From positions 5,115,001 through 5,179,000 of the forward strand of contig CP128433.1 of the NCBI GenBank assembly GCA_032615215.1: a stretch of 64,000 bases of DNA. The letters run 5' to 3'. Both the position numbers and the translations under genes were made by a program. Below, one piece after another: positions 54,202 through 63,909 of the stretch. Numbering within the stretch: position 1 is the first letter of the stretch; each line of letters opens with the position of its first letter. The notes beneath the pieces are model-generated. The model was not told where the DNA came from, made no database searches, and saw nothing but the letters and a program-made list of their open reading frames with translations. The DNA comes from Microbulbifer sp. MKSA007 (GTDB lineage Bacteria; Pseudomonadota; Gammaproteobacteria; Pseudomonadales; Cellvibrionaceae).

Positions 54202-54849
54202 TTAAATAAAGTTGAGAACTGCCATCATGTCTGTGACTACCCGGGCACCCTGCTGTTCCAGCTGGGGACCCCTTACTGGATGGGCACTGTAGCCAACCAC
54301 GCGCATACCTGCAGAGACGGCCGCAGAGACACCGGCAATGGAGTCCTCCACTACCAGACAGCGCTCCGGCGCCACCCCCATGGCATCTGCTGCGTGCAGG
54401 AATAGCTCTGGCCAGGGCTTGCCCCGGGATACATCGTCGGCACTAAAAATCCGCCCGTCGAAATAATCGTACAAACCGGTCTTATTCAGTGTCAGCTGCA
54501 TTTTCTGGTGAGAGCCCGAGGAAGCCACGCAGCTGCGCAGACCCAGCTGTTGCAGTTGGTCGAGCAGGCCTTCAATACCCACAACCGGCTGTAATTCCTG
54601 CTGGAACGCCTCGCGGATACGCCGCTCCGTATTGCCAAAATAATTATCCGGTAGTGGTCCGCCAAAGCGCTTCTCGATTTCCACCAAGCAGTCCCTGGCC
54701 GGGCGACCGCTGAATTGCTCGTCCAGTTCCTCGGCGGTGGTCTGCAAGCCCAGGCGATTCATTTCTTCTGCCAATATGCGACAGACGATGCTCTCGCTGT
54801 CTACCAGCACACCATCACAGTCAAAAATAATTAAATCGGTAGAAGACAT
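54202..54849 (-). CDS. HAD-superfamily phosphatase/phosphoglucomutase-like
   Basis: A 215-residue HAD hydrolase. Motif I is FDCDGVLVDSE (nucleophile Asp at about residue 9), motif II Ser is in VASSGSHQK, Lys is in SRGKPWPELFL, and the acidic motif is in CLVVEDSIAGVSAA. The cap at about 18-85 is helical. The pattern is close to the YniC/beta-phosphoglucomutase subgroup that hydrolyses small sugar phosphates. The stop codon is 86 bases before the OmpA lipoprotein gene, and the start lies just after the membrane-protein gene. Confidence 0.9.
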   Translation of the reverse strand: MSSTDLIIFDCDGVLVDSESIVCRILAEEMNRLGLQTTAEELDEQFSGRPARDCLVEIEKRFGGPLPDNYFGNTERRIREAFQQELQPVVGIEGLLDQLQQLGLRSCVASSGSHQKMQLTLNKTGLYDYFDGRIFSADDVSRGKPWPELFLHAADAMGVAPERCLVVEDSIAGVSAAVSAGMRVVGYSAHPVRGPQLEQQGARVVTDMMAVLNFI

Positions 54850-54863
54850 GGGAACCTACATCG

Positions 54864-55228
54864 TTAACGCGCAGAGAGCAGCATCAGGCCGAGGATGACA
54901 CCGATGACGCCGCTAATACGCAGGAAATTTTCATTGCCACGGGAAATTTTAACCGCTAATTCTTTGCCCCGCTCAAAACCAATTTGCAGCATATAGGCAC
55001 CACTCAATAGCACCAGTACGCCGAGGGCATTGAACAAAATATACCAGTGGCGAGTGTCTGCAATTAGTAAAAGGATCAGGCCAATAATAATTCGCGCCCA
55101 GGCGGAGAGGGCATAGCCGGTTTCGTTAAGCCGTTCGCTGAGGCTTTGGCCAGCTTCGGCTTGGCAATAATCGCCAGTGATAACACAACGATGACAATGC
55201 CCAACAACCAGATAAATGCTTTTATCAT
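54864..55228 (-). pseudogene. Small four-helix membrane protein, single frameshift (possible sequencing indel)
   Basis: The frame starting at 55228 after a strong GGGAGAG site reads MIKAFIWLLGIVIVVLSLAI, a first membrane helix, and stays open only to about 55145. The next frame carries SLSERLNETGYALSAWARII and three further helices to the end. Adding one A near 55145-55147 joins them as KLAKSLSERLNETG. The repaired protein is about 121 residues. The two halves belong together because neither alone makes a full membrane protein. The function is unknown. Confidence 0.68.
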
Positions 55229-55272
55229 GCTCTTCTCTCCCTGAATACTCTCGCGGCCAATCCTTCAGTGAC

Positions 55273-56019
55273 TTACAAATCACCCCATTGAAATTGCAAT
55301 ACCGACAATGCCGCTATCGGCGCTGTCTCAGTGCGCATCACCCTTGGTCCCAAACGCAGAGGCATAAAATCCTGCGCCAGTGCCGCATTGATTTCCACCT
55401 GCGATAGCCCGCCTTCTGGACCTACCAGTAGCAGGGCGGATTCCGGTGTACCGCGCTCCGCCTGCCATTGGCGCAGATCCAGCTCGGTGCGGTGATGCAG
55501 TACCAACTTGGCTTGGGGCTCAGCTTCAGCAGATTCACTCTGTAAATACTGCGCCAGCTTTATCGGTTCGGCAATCTCCGGCACCCGGTTGCGCTCACAC
55601 TGCTCACAGGCACTGATAGCAATCTGACGCCAGTGACCCAGCTTTTTCTGTAAGCGGTCCCCGGACAGCTTCACTTCACAGCGTTCGGTGAACAGTGGCT
55701 GTATTGCCGCCACCCCCAACTCTGTAGCTTTCTGTATCACCCAATCGAAACGATCGCCACGGGAAATACCGATCGCCAGGGTCAGTGCCAACGGTGATTG
55801 GCGATCTTCTGCACAGTACCCTCTCGTGCGTGCGCGTGCGCGTTTACCGGTCTCAATCAACTCCGCCGTGTACTCACCACCATTGCCGTCAAAAAGAACT
55901 AATGGATGACCCGCATTCAGGCGAAGTACTTTTACCAGGTGACGGGAAGCCAGCTCATCCAGGTCTACTTCCTGATCGGAAGCCAGAGGCTGCTTGGAAA
56001 AAATACGCGGGATGCGCAT
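55273..56019 (-). CDS. rsmE: 16S rRNA m3U1498 methyltransferase RsmE
   Basis: A 248-residue SPOUT-class methyltransferase. It begins MRIPRIFSKQPLASDQEVDL and has the SHLVKVLRLNAGH-type N-terminal PUA-like region. The C-terminal SPOUT knot includes LLLVGPEGGLSQVEINAAL and LGPRVMRTETAPIAALSVLQ. It modifies U1498 of 16S rRNA. The length is normal. The gene leads a short minus-strand run with the membrane protein and HAD genes. Confidence 0.94.
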   Translation of the reverse strand: MRIPRIFSKQPLASDQEVDLDELASRHLVKVLRLNAGHPLVLFDGNGGEYTAELIETGKRARARTRGYCAEDRQSPLALTLAIGISRGDRFDWVIQKATELGVAAIQPLFTERCEVKLSGDRLQKKLGHWRQIAISACEQCERNRVPEIAEPIKLAQYLQSESAEAEPQAKLVLHHRTELDLRQWQAERGTPESALLLVGPEGGLSQVEINAALAQDFMPLRLGPRVMRTETAPIAALSVLQFQWGDL

Positions 56020-56042
56020 GGGAGAATCCTATTCAAACACCA

Positions 56043-56075
56043 TAAAAAAGCCGACAGGAATGTCGGCGTTTTGTT
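56043..56075 (-). terminator. Rho-independent terminator after the RND efflux genes
   Basis: On the minus strand GCCGACA pairs with TGTCGGC around a 4-base loop and a T6 run follows. It lies between the RND transporter stop and the rsmE start. Confidence 0.8.
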
Positions 56076-56150
56076 GGCAATTAGTTTAGGCATTTATACC
56101 CCATAGGCGCAATGGTGGAGACGATCCACCCTTGCGCCAGGTACTCGACG

Positions 56151-59100
56151 CTACACCGCCTCCAATGAGACCGGGGCATCCTCTTGCGCTGCGGCTTTAC
56201 GCTTCGGACGTAACTTCTCAATCACTTTGTACAGGTTGGGGACCAGAATCAAAGTCACTGCCGTCGCAAAAAGAACACCGAATGCCAGGCTGATCACCAT
56301 CGGGATCAGGAACTGGGCCTGGATTGAACGCTCAAACATAATCGGTACCAGACCGATAAAGGTAGTAATCGAGGTCAAGATAATCGGGCGGAAACGATCC
56401 CGGCCCGCGTGTACTACCGCATCCATCACCGCCATACCCTGAGCGCGCAGCTGATTAATACGATCCATCAATACCAGATTGTCGTTCACAACCACGCCCG
56501 CCGCTGCGAGGAAGCCGAGCATCGACATAATGCTGATGTTGTGCCCCATTAACAGATGACCAACTAAGGCACCGAAGAATCCAAAAGGTACAGCAGTGAG
56601 GATCAATAGCGGCTGAGAGTAGGAGCGAAAGGCAATCGCCAGCAATGCGTAAATAGCGAACAAAGACAGCACAAAGAAGGCCAGGATAGCGCCATTAAAT
56701 TCCTCTTCTTCCTGCATTTCTCCTGCGGTTCTGAGAGAGAAGCCGGGGAACTGGCGCTCCAGTTCAGGTACCAGGGTCTCGCGCATATCCTTAAGGATAT
56801 CCTGCGTGCTGGAAGTATTCGGTGTTATTTCAGCGGTTACCCGAACTGTGCGTTCGCGATCGTTGCGGCGAATCGTGGTGTAGCCTGGCACATAAACCGC
56901 ATCAGCTACCGCTGAGAAGGGTACCTCCCCATCGTTGGTACGGATACGAATACGGTCCATCTGCTCTTCACTGGCGCGCTCCTCCATGGGGTAGCGAACC
57001 ATTACGCGAACATCCTCACGACCACGTGGGATACGTTGAACCTCCTCACCATAGAAACCCTGGCGAACCTGCCTGGCCACATCTGACAGGTTAATGCCCA
57101 TCGTGGTGGCGTAAGGCTTCAGCTGGATTTCAATATCGCGACGGGCACTGGTCAGGTTATCGCGCACATCATAAACACCGACATAACTATCCAGCTTTTC
57201 CTTAACTAGGTCAGCCGCAGCACGCAGTTCCTCCATATCCCCCGAGGCAGTGCTCAGGTTTAGACTCATACCATTGCCGCTATTGTTAATAGTGGCATCA
57301 ATATTCATATCTTCGACACTAGCCGGCAGCTCGCCAATCAATTCGCGCCAACGCAGCGCCAAAGATTCAGAAGTAACATCACGCATCTCTCCATCGATGA
57401 GCTGCAAGGTTACATAGATGTTGCCTCGCCAATTGAAAACCAAGGAGTTCTCCAAGAAAGGCTCACCCTTGTTCTGCTCCAGCATTCCCTCATCAGATTC
57501 CAACTTATCAGCTGCGCTAAGTACCTGCTCCATTACCCGTTCAGCTTCACTGAAAGGCTCACCAGAGGCCATAGAAATTCGCAATTGCAATAAATCAGAG
57601 GGGACCTGGGGGGAGAATGAAGAGCCCACATAACCGCTCTGAAAAACAGCGATCGACAAACCAAGCGCCAACATAAAGCTCATTACTGTGGTGCGGCTAT
57701 TGCTGAGGGACTTCTTCAGCAGCGGCAAGTAATACTTGTCGCCAGCAGTTTTCATAGTGCCGGCAAAACGCCCACGCACTTTCTGTAATTTAATTCCTAG
57801 TGTCGACTTGGCTGGCTTCTCAGGCTTCATGCCTACCAAGTGAGCCGGCAGGATTAACAGGGACTCTACCAGTGAAAACACCAGACACAGCAATACTACC
57901 ACCGGCAAGGCCAGCATCATCTGTGCGGTGACACCGGGCAGGAACAGCATGGGAATAAAGAACACCATGGTGGAAGTCACGGCAAAAATTACCGGCGAAG
58001 CTACCTGCTTCACTCCTTGCTCGGCCGCAGCTAAGCCAGATTCACCTCTATCGTGGGCAGCATGCACGGCCTCTCCCACAATAATGGCGTCATCCACCAC
58101 AATCCCGAGTATCAACAGGAAAGCGAACAGCGACAGCATATTCAGACTGACGCCGGTCACCGGCAACAGCCAGAAAGCACCAAGGAAAGCGACAACAATA
58201 CCCACGGTTACCCACATGGCCAGTGCCGGGCGCAGGAACAGCATCAGCATGACAAACACCATGGCAAAACCGCTCAGGGCATTGGTAGTCAGCAGATTCA
58301 TGCGGCCTTCAAATGCCTTGGAGAAGTCGAACCAGATATCCAGTTCCATACCCGGAGGCAATTGCTCGCGAGTCTCTTCTAGGAAATCTTTGATTCGCTC
58401 TGCCGTTTTTACCACATCCAGGGGCTCGCCCTGAATAATGCGGAGGTTCATGGCAGGATTGCCATTAAAGCGAATAACGTTGTTGTATTCCTCAAAGCCA
58501 TCCCGTACTGTCGCTACATCACGCAGTAACAATACAGAGCCATCAGCACGGCTAACCACGGGGATGCGCTCAAAGTCTTCAGCGGTATAGGCTTGGCCTC
58601 GGGTTTGAACCTGGATATCACCGCGATCCGAGCGCACCATGCCGGCAGGCAAATCCAGGGAGGAGCGGCGCACCGCGTCGGCAACCTGGTTAAAGCTCAG
58701 GTTATAACGACGCAAATCCAGCTCGGAAACTTCAATAGATAACTCGTCTGGTCGATCACCCCAAACATCAACGCGGCGCACACCCGGAATCAAGTTGAGT
58801 TTGTCGCGTAGGTCAAGAGTGGTTTCCTTGAGCTGACGCTCGGAAACCGGACCGCCGATAGCAATCATCATTAATTCGGCATTAGCTTCGATCAAGCGAA
58901 TAACAGGACGTTCAATACCATCCGGAAAGGTGCTGATACTGTCCACCTGCACCTTAATATCGTTGAGCAGTCGCAGTTCGTCGTAACCATCCATCGCCTG
59001 AACTTCAATAGAAGCATGGCCCCGCCGGGAAGCGGAGTTCACTTCCTTAATACCTTTTACTTCGGAGATTGCTTCCTCAACACGTACAGTTACCTGCTGC

Positions 59101-59282
59101 TCTACTTCAGCAGGACCGGCACCAGGATAGGAAATATCCACATCGACAATACCCAGCTGCACCGTTGGGAATACTTCCCGGTCGATACCAGATATACCAA
59201 AGAATCCGCCGATGATAATCATAATCATCAGCAGGTTTGCCGCCTTACTATTGCGCGCAAACCAAGGGATGATTCCGCTCAT
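56151..59282 (-). CDS. RND-family efflux transporter permease
   Basis: A 1043-residue inner-membrane pump of the AcrB/hydrophobe-amphiphile type, with 12 expected transmembrane helices and two large periplasmic domains. It begins MSGIIPWFARNSKAANLLMI and includes YPGAGPAEVEQQV, the conserved acidic residue pair in LILGIVVDDAIIVGEA (TM4) and AGVVVNDNLVLMDRIN (TM10). It exports unknown drugs or toxic compounds using the proton gradient. The start overlaps the adaptor stop by one base (TAATG). No outer-membrane factor or regulator is next to it. Confidence 0.93.
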   Translation of the reverse strand: MSGIIPWFARNSKAANLLMIMIIIGGFFGISGIDREVFPTVQLGIVDVDISYPGAGPAEVEQQVTVRVEEAISEVKGIKEVNSASRRGHASIEVQAMDGYDELRLLNDIKVQVDSISTFPDGIERPVIRLIEANAELMMIAIGGPVSERQLKETTLDLRDKLNLIPGVRRVDVWGDRPDELSIEVSELDLRRYNLSFNQVADAVRRSSLDLPAGMVRSDRGDIQVQTRGQAYTAEDFERIPVVSRADGSVLLLRDVATVRDGFEEYNNVIRFNGNPAMNLRIIQGEPLDVVKTAERIKDFLEETREQLPPGMELDIWFDFSKAFEGRMNLLTTNALSGFAMVFVMLMLFLRPALAMWVTVGIVVAFLGAFWLLPVTGVSLNMLSLFAFLLILGIVVDDAIIVGEAVHAAHDRGESGLAAAEQGVKQVASPVIFAVTSTMVFFIPMLFLPGVTAQMMLALPVVVLLCLVFSLVESLLILPAHLVGMKPEKPAKSTLGIKLQKVRGRFAGTMKTAGDKYYLPLLKKSLSNSRTTVMSFMLALGLSIAVFQSGYVGSSFSPQVPSDLLQLRISMASGEPFSEAERVMEQVLSAADKLESDEGMLEQNKGEPFLENSLVFNWRGNIYVTLQLIDGEMRDVTSESLALRWRELIGELPASVEDMNIDATINNSGNGMSLNLSTASGDMEELRAAADLVKEKLDSYVGVYDVRDNLTSARRDIEIQLKPYATTMGINLSDVARQVRQGFYGEEVQRIPRGREDVRVMVRYPMEERASEEQMDRIRIRTNDGEVPFSAVADAVYVPGYTTIRRNDRERTVRVTAEITPNTSSTQDILKDMRETLVPELERQFPGFSLRTAGEMQEEEEFNGAILAFFVLSLFAIYALLAIAFRSYSQPLLILTAVPFGFFGALVGHLLMGHNISIMSMLGFLAAAGVVVNDNLVLMDRINQLRAQGMAVMDAVVHAGRDRFRPIILTSITTFIGLVPIMFERSIQAQFLIPMVISLAFGVLFATAVTLILVPNLYKVIEKLRPKRKAAAQEDAPVSLEAV

Positions 59283-60532
59283 TACTTGCCTCCCTGGGAA
59301 GCATTGCTAACACCACCGGCATCACCAGCAGCGGATACTGTAGAGGGATCTGCTGAATCCTCAGGAAGACTCCCCAGGCCCGCTGGCCGCTCATTGAGGG
59401 GGTTAGCGGTAAGTACCATACCCTCACGGGAGTAGCCCAAGCTTGAAACAATCACTCGGTCACCCATAGCAATATCCCCGCGGAGCCAGATTCTGTCACC
59501 GATGGTTTGTAACAGCTCAACAGTTTTGTAGATCAGCTGGCTCTCGTCATTCAGAACCAACAAGTGATCTCCTTCATGTAGTGCCTGACGGGGCAGCTCC
59601 ACAACATCATCAAAGGTTCTACCGGCAATATCTGCCTCAACAAACAGGCCATTCATCAGCGGTACATCCCCTTCATAGGGCTTCTGCACTTGGGCAACAG
59701 CAAAAATAAAGCGGCTGTTGGGATCGATACTCGCTTCGGTTCGCACCAGTTGTGCACGCCACTCGTGTTTACGTCCAGCGACAACAGCTCTCAGGCGCAC
59801 AGCGGGGCCATTCTCAATAGTTTTACCCAGGGGAAGATCGAGCAGGGCCAGTTGCTGGTCAGTCAGAGGGAGGCGGACTTCAGCGATACCAGTGCTGTGA
59901 ATTTTTGCCAGAGGAGTGCCGGGGGTAATGTACTGCCCCAGGTCGACAAAAGTCTCAACTACACGACCTGCAAAGGGGGCTTTGAGTGATGTGCGCTCCA
60001 AATCCAGCTTTGCCTGGTCGCGGTCAGCTCTCGCGGCTTCCACTGCAGCCTGGGCAGCTTCGAGATGGGGTTTGCGCAGGAACAGGGCATTGGCAGCTTC
60101 AGATCCCAGGTCACGCCACTCGCGCTTAGCTTGCTTGGCATGGCCCTGCTCCTGAGCAAGGGCGGACTTAGCATTTGCCAGTTGTGATTCCGCGCGAGTG
60201 ACTTGGTAGCGATAGTCTGCTTGCTCGAGCTGCAATAAACGGGCGTCTTTATTGAAGAAGCCACCGGGAACAAATGCCTCATCGACGCTTTCGATCACAC
60301 CGCCGACTCGCGCGATCACATCAATTTCATGGCGGGCATGAACGGTTCCCTGGCTGGGTACCAATAGTGTCTGGCGACGGGGTTCTATATAGAGAACATC
60401 GGCCATTGGCGGTACCACCACCTCTGGCGGTTTTTCCTCCGGCTTCGGTTTCAATACAACCACCGCAGCAATAACAGCCACCCCGACTAACAATACAATG
60501 AATAACAGCTTGTTTTTACTCGAGACTTTCAC
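59282..60532 (-). CDS. RND efflux periplasmic adaptor subunit
   Basis: A 416-residue membrane-fusion protein. An N-terminal membrane anchor (about residues 8-28) precedes VDVIARVGGVIESVD-type lipoyl/barrel-sandwich sequence (EIDVIARVGGVIESVDEAFV), a coiled-coil hairpin at about 110-175 (AQEQGHAKQAKREWRD and AAQAAVEAARADRDQAKLD) and the second lipoyl half SLKAPFAGRVVETFVDLGQY. It links the RND pump at 56151-59282 to an outer-membrane channel. It is the first gene of the two-gene operon. The C-terminal 30 residues are low in complexity. Confidence 0.92.
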   Translation of the reverse strand: MKVSSKNKLLFIVLLVGVAVIAAVVVLKPKPEEKPPEVVVPPMADVLYIEPRRQTLLVPSQGTVHARHEIDVIARVGGVIESVDEAFVPGGFFNKDARLLQLEQADYRYQVTRAESQLANAKSALAQEQGHAKQAKREWRDLGSEAANALFLRKPHLEAAQAAVEAARADRDQAKLDLERTSLKAPFAGRVVETFVDLGQYITPGTPLAKIHSTGIAEVRLPLTDQQLALLDLPLGKTIENGPAVRLRAVVAGRKHEWRAQLVRTEASIDPNSRFIFAVAQVQKPYEGDVPLMNGLFVEADIAGRTFDDVVELPRQALHEGDHLLVLNDESQLIYKTVELLQTIGDRIWLRGDIAMGDRVIVSSLGYSREGMVLTANPLNERPAGLGSLPEDSADPSTVSAAGDAGGVSNASQGGK

Positions 60533-60826
60533 AGGTACCCTCTACCCCGTTCCCTGACCTGAATTGGTCAAATTTTAGTTAGTACGCATTCTACTGGAGT
60601 TCGACGCACATAAGAGGCAATTTGGATGCAGACTGCCGCACAAGTTTGTGCCCTGCCGCAAACCTTCCTCGCTGCGCTCGGGTAACGCATAATGCCGACC
60701 CAAAATTACTCCTGTAAGGGCCCTCTCGTTTACCCGCCAAATACCACGGAAACTGAAAGGCTACTTACTGGTCCAACATCGCCCTTAACGGTACGAAATT
60801 TCCCGGAAAACGGATGTAAACATCAA

Positions 60827-63180
60827 ATGCTGGATATCAACGTTCGCATCGCCGAAGAACTCAATGTCAGACCACAACAGGTTACCGCCGCAGTATCCCT
60901 GCTCGATGAAGGAGCCACAGTCCCATTTATTGCGCGCTACCGGAAAGAGGTGACAGGGGCCCTGGACGACACCCAGCTGCGCACCCTGGAAGATCGGCTG
61001 CGCTATCTGCGTGAACTGGAAGAGCGCCGCGCTGCCATCCTGAAAAGTATCGATGAGCAGGGCAAGCTTACTCCGGAGTTGTCACAACAAATCAACAGTG
61101 CTGACACCAAGAACCGCCTCGAAGACCTCTACCTCCCCTACAAACCCAAGCGCCGCACCAAAGGACAAATCGCCATCGAGGCTGGACTGGAGCCACTGGC
61201 CGATGCACTGACCAACAACCCCTCCCTCGACCCTGCAGCTGAAGCAGAGCAATACCTCAATACCGACAACGAAGACGCCTCCCTTCACATCAAAGACATC
61301 AAAGCCGCTCTGGATGGAGCCAAATTTATCCTGATGGAACGTTTTGCCGAAGACGCCGAGCTGCTGGGCAAGCTGCGTGAATTCCTCAAGCGCGACGGAC
61401 AGGTGAAATCCAAACTGCTCGAAGGCAAAGAAGAGGAAGGGGCCAAGTTCCGCGACTATTTTGAATACGCCGAAGACTGGTCCAAGGTGCCCTCCCACCG
61501 CGCCCTGGCTATTTTCCGCGGCCGCAACGAAGGCGTACTCGCCATCAGCGTGGGCCTCGCCGAAGAAGAAGGGCTTCCCCAACCGCCAGCCACCCCTGCG
61601 AAGCCATGATTGCCCGCCATGTGGATATCACCGATGAAGGTCGTCCTGCAGACAAATGGCTTGGCGAAGTGGTGCGCTGGACCTGGCGAATCAAGCTGCT
61701 GACCGCACTGGAAACTGACCTGATGGGTGAGCTGCGCGAGAAAGCAGAAGAGGAGGCCATCAAGGTATTCTCCCGCAACCTGAAAGACCTGCTGCTAGCA
61801 GCTCCGGCCGGGCAAAAAGCCACCATCGGCCTGGACCCGGGCCTGCGCACCGGGGTCAAGGTCGCCGTGGTCGATGCCACTGGCAAGATACTCGATCACA
61901 CCGCCATATTCCCCAACCCGCCACAGAATCGTCACCAGGAGTCTGCAGCAGTTATTGCCGCCCTGTGTAATAAATACAATGTGGGCCTGATCGCCATCGG
62001 TAACGGCACCGCCAGCCGTGAGACCGACAAATTTGTCGGGGAAACCATTAAACAATACAAGCTGACGGCTCAAAAAGTTGTGGTTAACGAAGCCGGTGCT
62101 TCCGTTTACTCCGCCTCTGAATTTGCTGCGCGGGAATTCCCAGATCTTGACGTGACTATCCGTGGAGCTATCTCCATCGCCCGCCGTTTGCAGGACCCGC
62201 TGGCAGAATTGGTGAAAATCGAGCCCAAATCCATTGGTGTTGGCCAGTATCAGCACGACGTTTCCCAGACTCAATTGGCTCGCTCATTGGACGCCGTGGT
62301 TGAGGACTGTGTAAACGGTGTCGGCGCTGAGCTGAACTCCGCCTCTGCACCGCTGCTGGCTCGGGTTTCCGGCCTGACTGCATCTATTGCCAACAATATT
62401 GTCAGCTACCGCGACCAGAACGGCGCTTTCAAAAATCGCAAGCAACTGATGGAAGTTCCGCGTTTAGGACCCAAGGCATTTGAACAGGCCGCCGGCTTCC
62501 TGCGTATTAATAACGGTGAAAATCCGCTGGACAAATCCGGTGTACACCCCGAGTCCTATATCGTGGTTAAACGCATTGCCGAAAAAAATAGCCGTGAAAT
62601 TAACAGCCTTATCGGCGACTCCGGCTTTCTGCGCCGGCTGAATCCGGCAGACTATACCGACGAAAAATTCGGTGTACCTACCGTTACCGATATTATCGCC
62701 GAACTGGAAAAACCTGGCCGAGACCCGCGCCCGGAATTCCGCACGGCAAAATTTGAAGAGGGCGTAGAAGAAATAAAAGACCTACGCCCAGCAATGGTAC
62801 TCGAGGGGACTGTCACCAACGTCACCAACTTCGGTGCTTTTGTGGATATCGGTGTTCACCAGGATGGCTTGGTACATATCTCTGCACTTTCAGAGAAGTT
62901 CGTTAAAGACCCTCACGAAGTCGTAAAAGCCGGTGATATTGTCAAAGTTAAAGTGATGGAAGTGGACGTTGCCCGCAAACGTATCGGCCTTTCCATGCGT
63001 TTATCTGACGAGCCCGGTGAGCAGGGTAGTGGCGGTATTAAAAAGGGTGACCAGCGCGAAAACCGCCAAGCCCAGCGCTACAACAAGCAGCAGGGCAACC
63101 GCTCCCAGAAAGGGGGCCAAGGCAATGGCCGTGGCAGCATGGGTGATATTTTGATGGCGGCGATGAAGAATAAAAAATAA
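60827..63180 (+). pseudogene. tex: Transcription accessory protein Tex, single frameshift (possible sequencing indel)
   Basis: Tex binds nucleic acid and influences transcription. The N-terminal part (MLDINVRIAEELNVRPQQ to AISVGLAEEEGLPQ) and the C-terminal part (from CEAMIARHVDITDEG) are in different frames. Adding one C to the C4 run at 61577-61580, or to that at 61593-61596, restores a family-like PCEAMIARH join. The repaired protein is 784 residues, close to the expected length. Both halves are well conserved, including the YqgF-like GLDPGLRTGVKVAVVD, the HhH segment VPRLGPKAFEQAAGFLRI and a C-terminal S1 domain (about 655-725). Confidence 0.9.
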
Positions 63181-63185
63181 CCGAT

Positions 63186-63215
63186 AAAAAGGGCGGCCAA
63201 ATGGCCGCCCTTTTT
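63186..63215. terminator. Bidirectional terminator between tex and rluA
   Basis: AAAAAGGGCGGCC pairs perfectly with GGCCGCCCTTTTT around AAAT. T-runs occur on both strands, so it can end both convergent genes. Confidence 0.92.
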
Positions 63216-63244
63216 ATATCTCTCTGACAGCCCCTCTTGCCATA

Positions 63245-63909
63245 TTATTCAATTAAAAACTCTCCGGGCAACTCGCTAGTAAAATACAAAGCTTCTCCAC
63301 TTACAGGGTGAGAAAATTTCAGCTCGCTAGCATGTAACAGTAGCCTCGAAGCCCCCTTCAACGCACCAGGGTGGGCATAAAAGGGGTCCCCCAATATTGG
63401 ATGTCCTATTGCCTGCATATGCACCCGGAGTTGGTGAGAGCGCCCAGTAACTGGCATAAGTCGAATCAAGCTACTGTTTTCAGAGCTGGAGACTTTCTCC
63501 CAGCGGGTTAGAGATGGCTTGCCCTCGGCAAAATCTACTTTTTGCCTCGGCCTATTTGGCCAGTCACAAATAAGCGGCAAATCCACTTCACCACTTACAT
63601 TTTCAGGCACACCCCATACCCGCGCATAGTAGGCTTTCTCGACTTCACGATTTTGAAATAAAGTACTCAGTGCCTTATGTACCTCAACACTGCGTGCCAT
63701 TACGATTAGTCCTGAAGTATCCATATCCAATCGATGGACAGTTAATGCATCTGGATATAGTGATTGCGCTCGACCAGCTAAACTGTCTTTATGATCAGCG
63801 CTTCTTCCCGGAACACTAAGAAGTCCACTGGGTTTTTCTAAGATGAGTAGTGCTTCATCCTCATATAGTATTGAGAGGAATGGTTTCAGGGGGGATTATA
63901 ATTCCGCAC
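63245..63909 (-). pseudogene. rluA: Pseudouridine synthase RluA, single frameshift (possible sequencing indel)
   Basis: The main frame contains LLSVPGR, HRLDMDTSGLIVMA with the catalytic Asp, VDLPLICDWPNRPRQK and TGRSHQLRVHMQAIGHPILG, the RluA signature; it modifies U746 of 23S rRNA and U32 of some tRNAs. Its 5' end is shifted. Adding one C to the C6 run (63889-63894 on the plus strand) gives a GTG start at 63909 and the N-terminus MRNYNPPLKPFLSILYEDE, which matches E. coli RluA closely (NYNPPRDPWLVILYQDD). The repaired length is 221 residues, as in E. coli. Confidence 0.9.
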
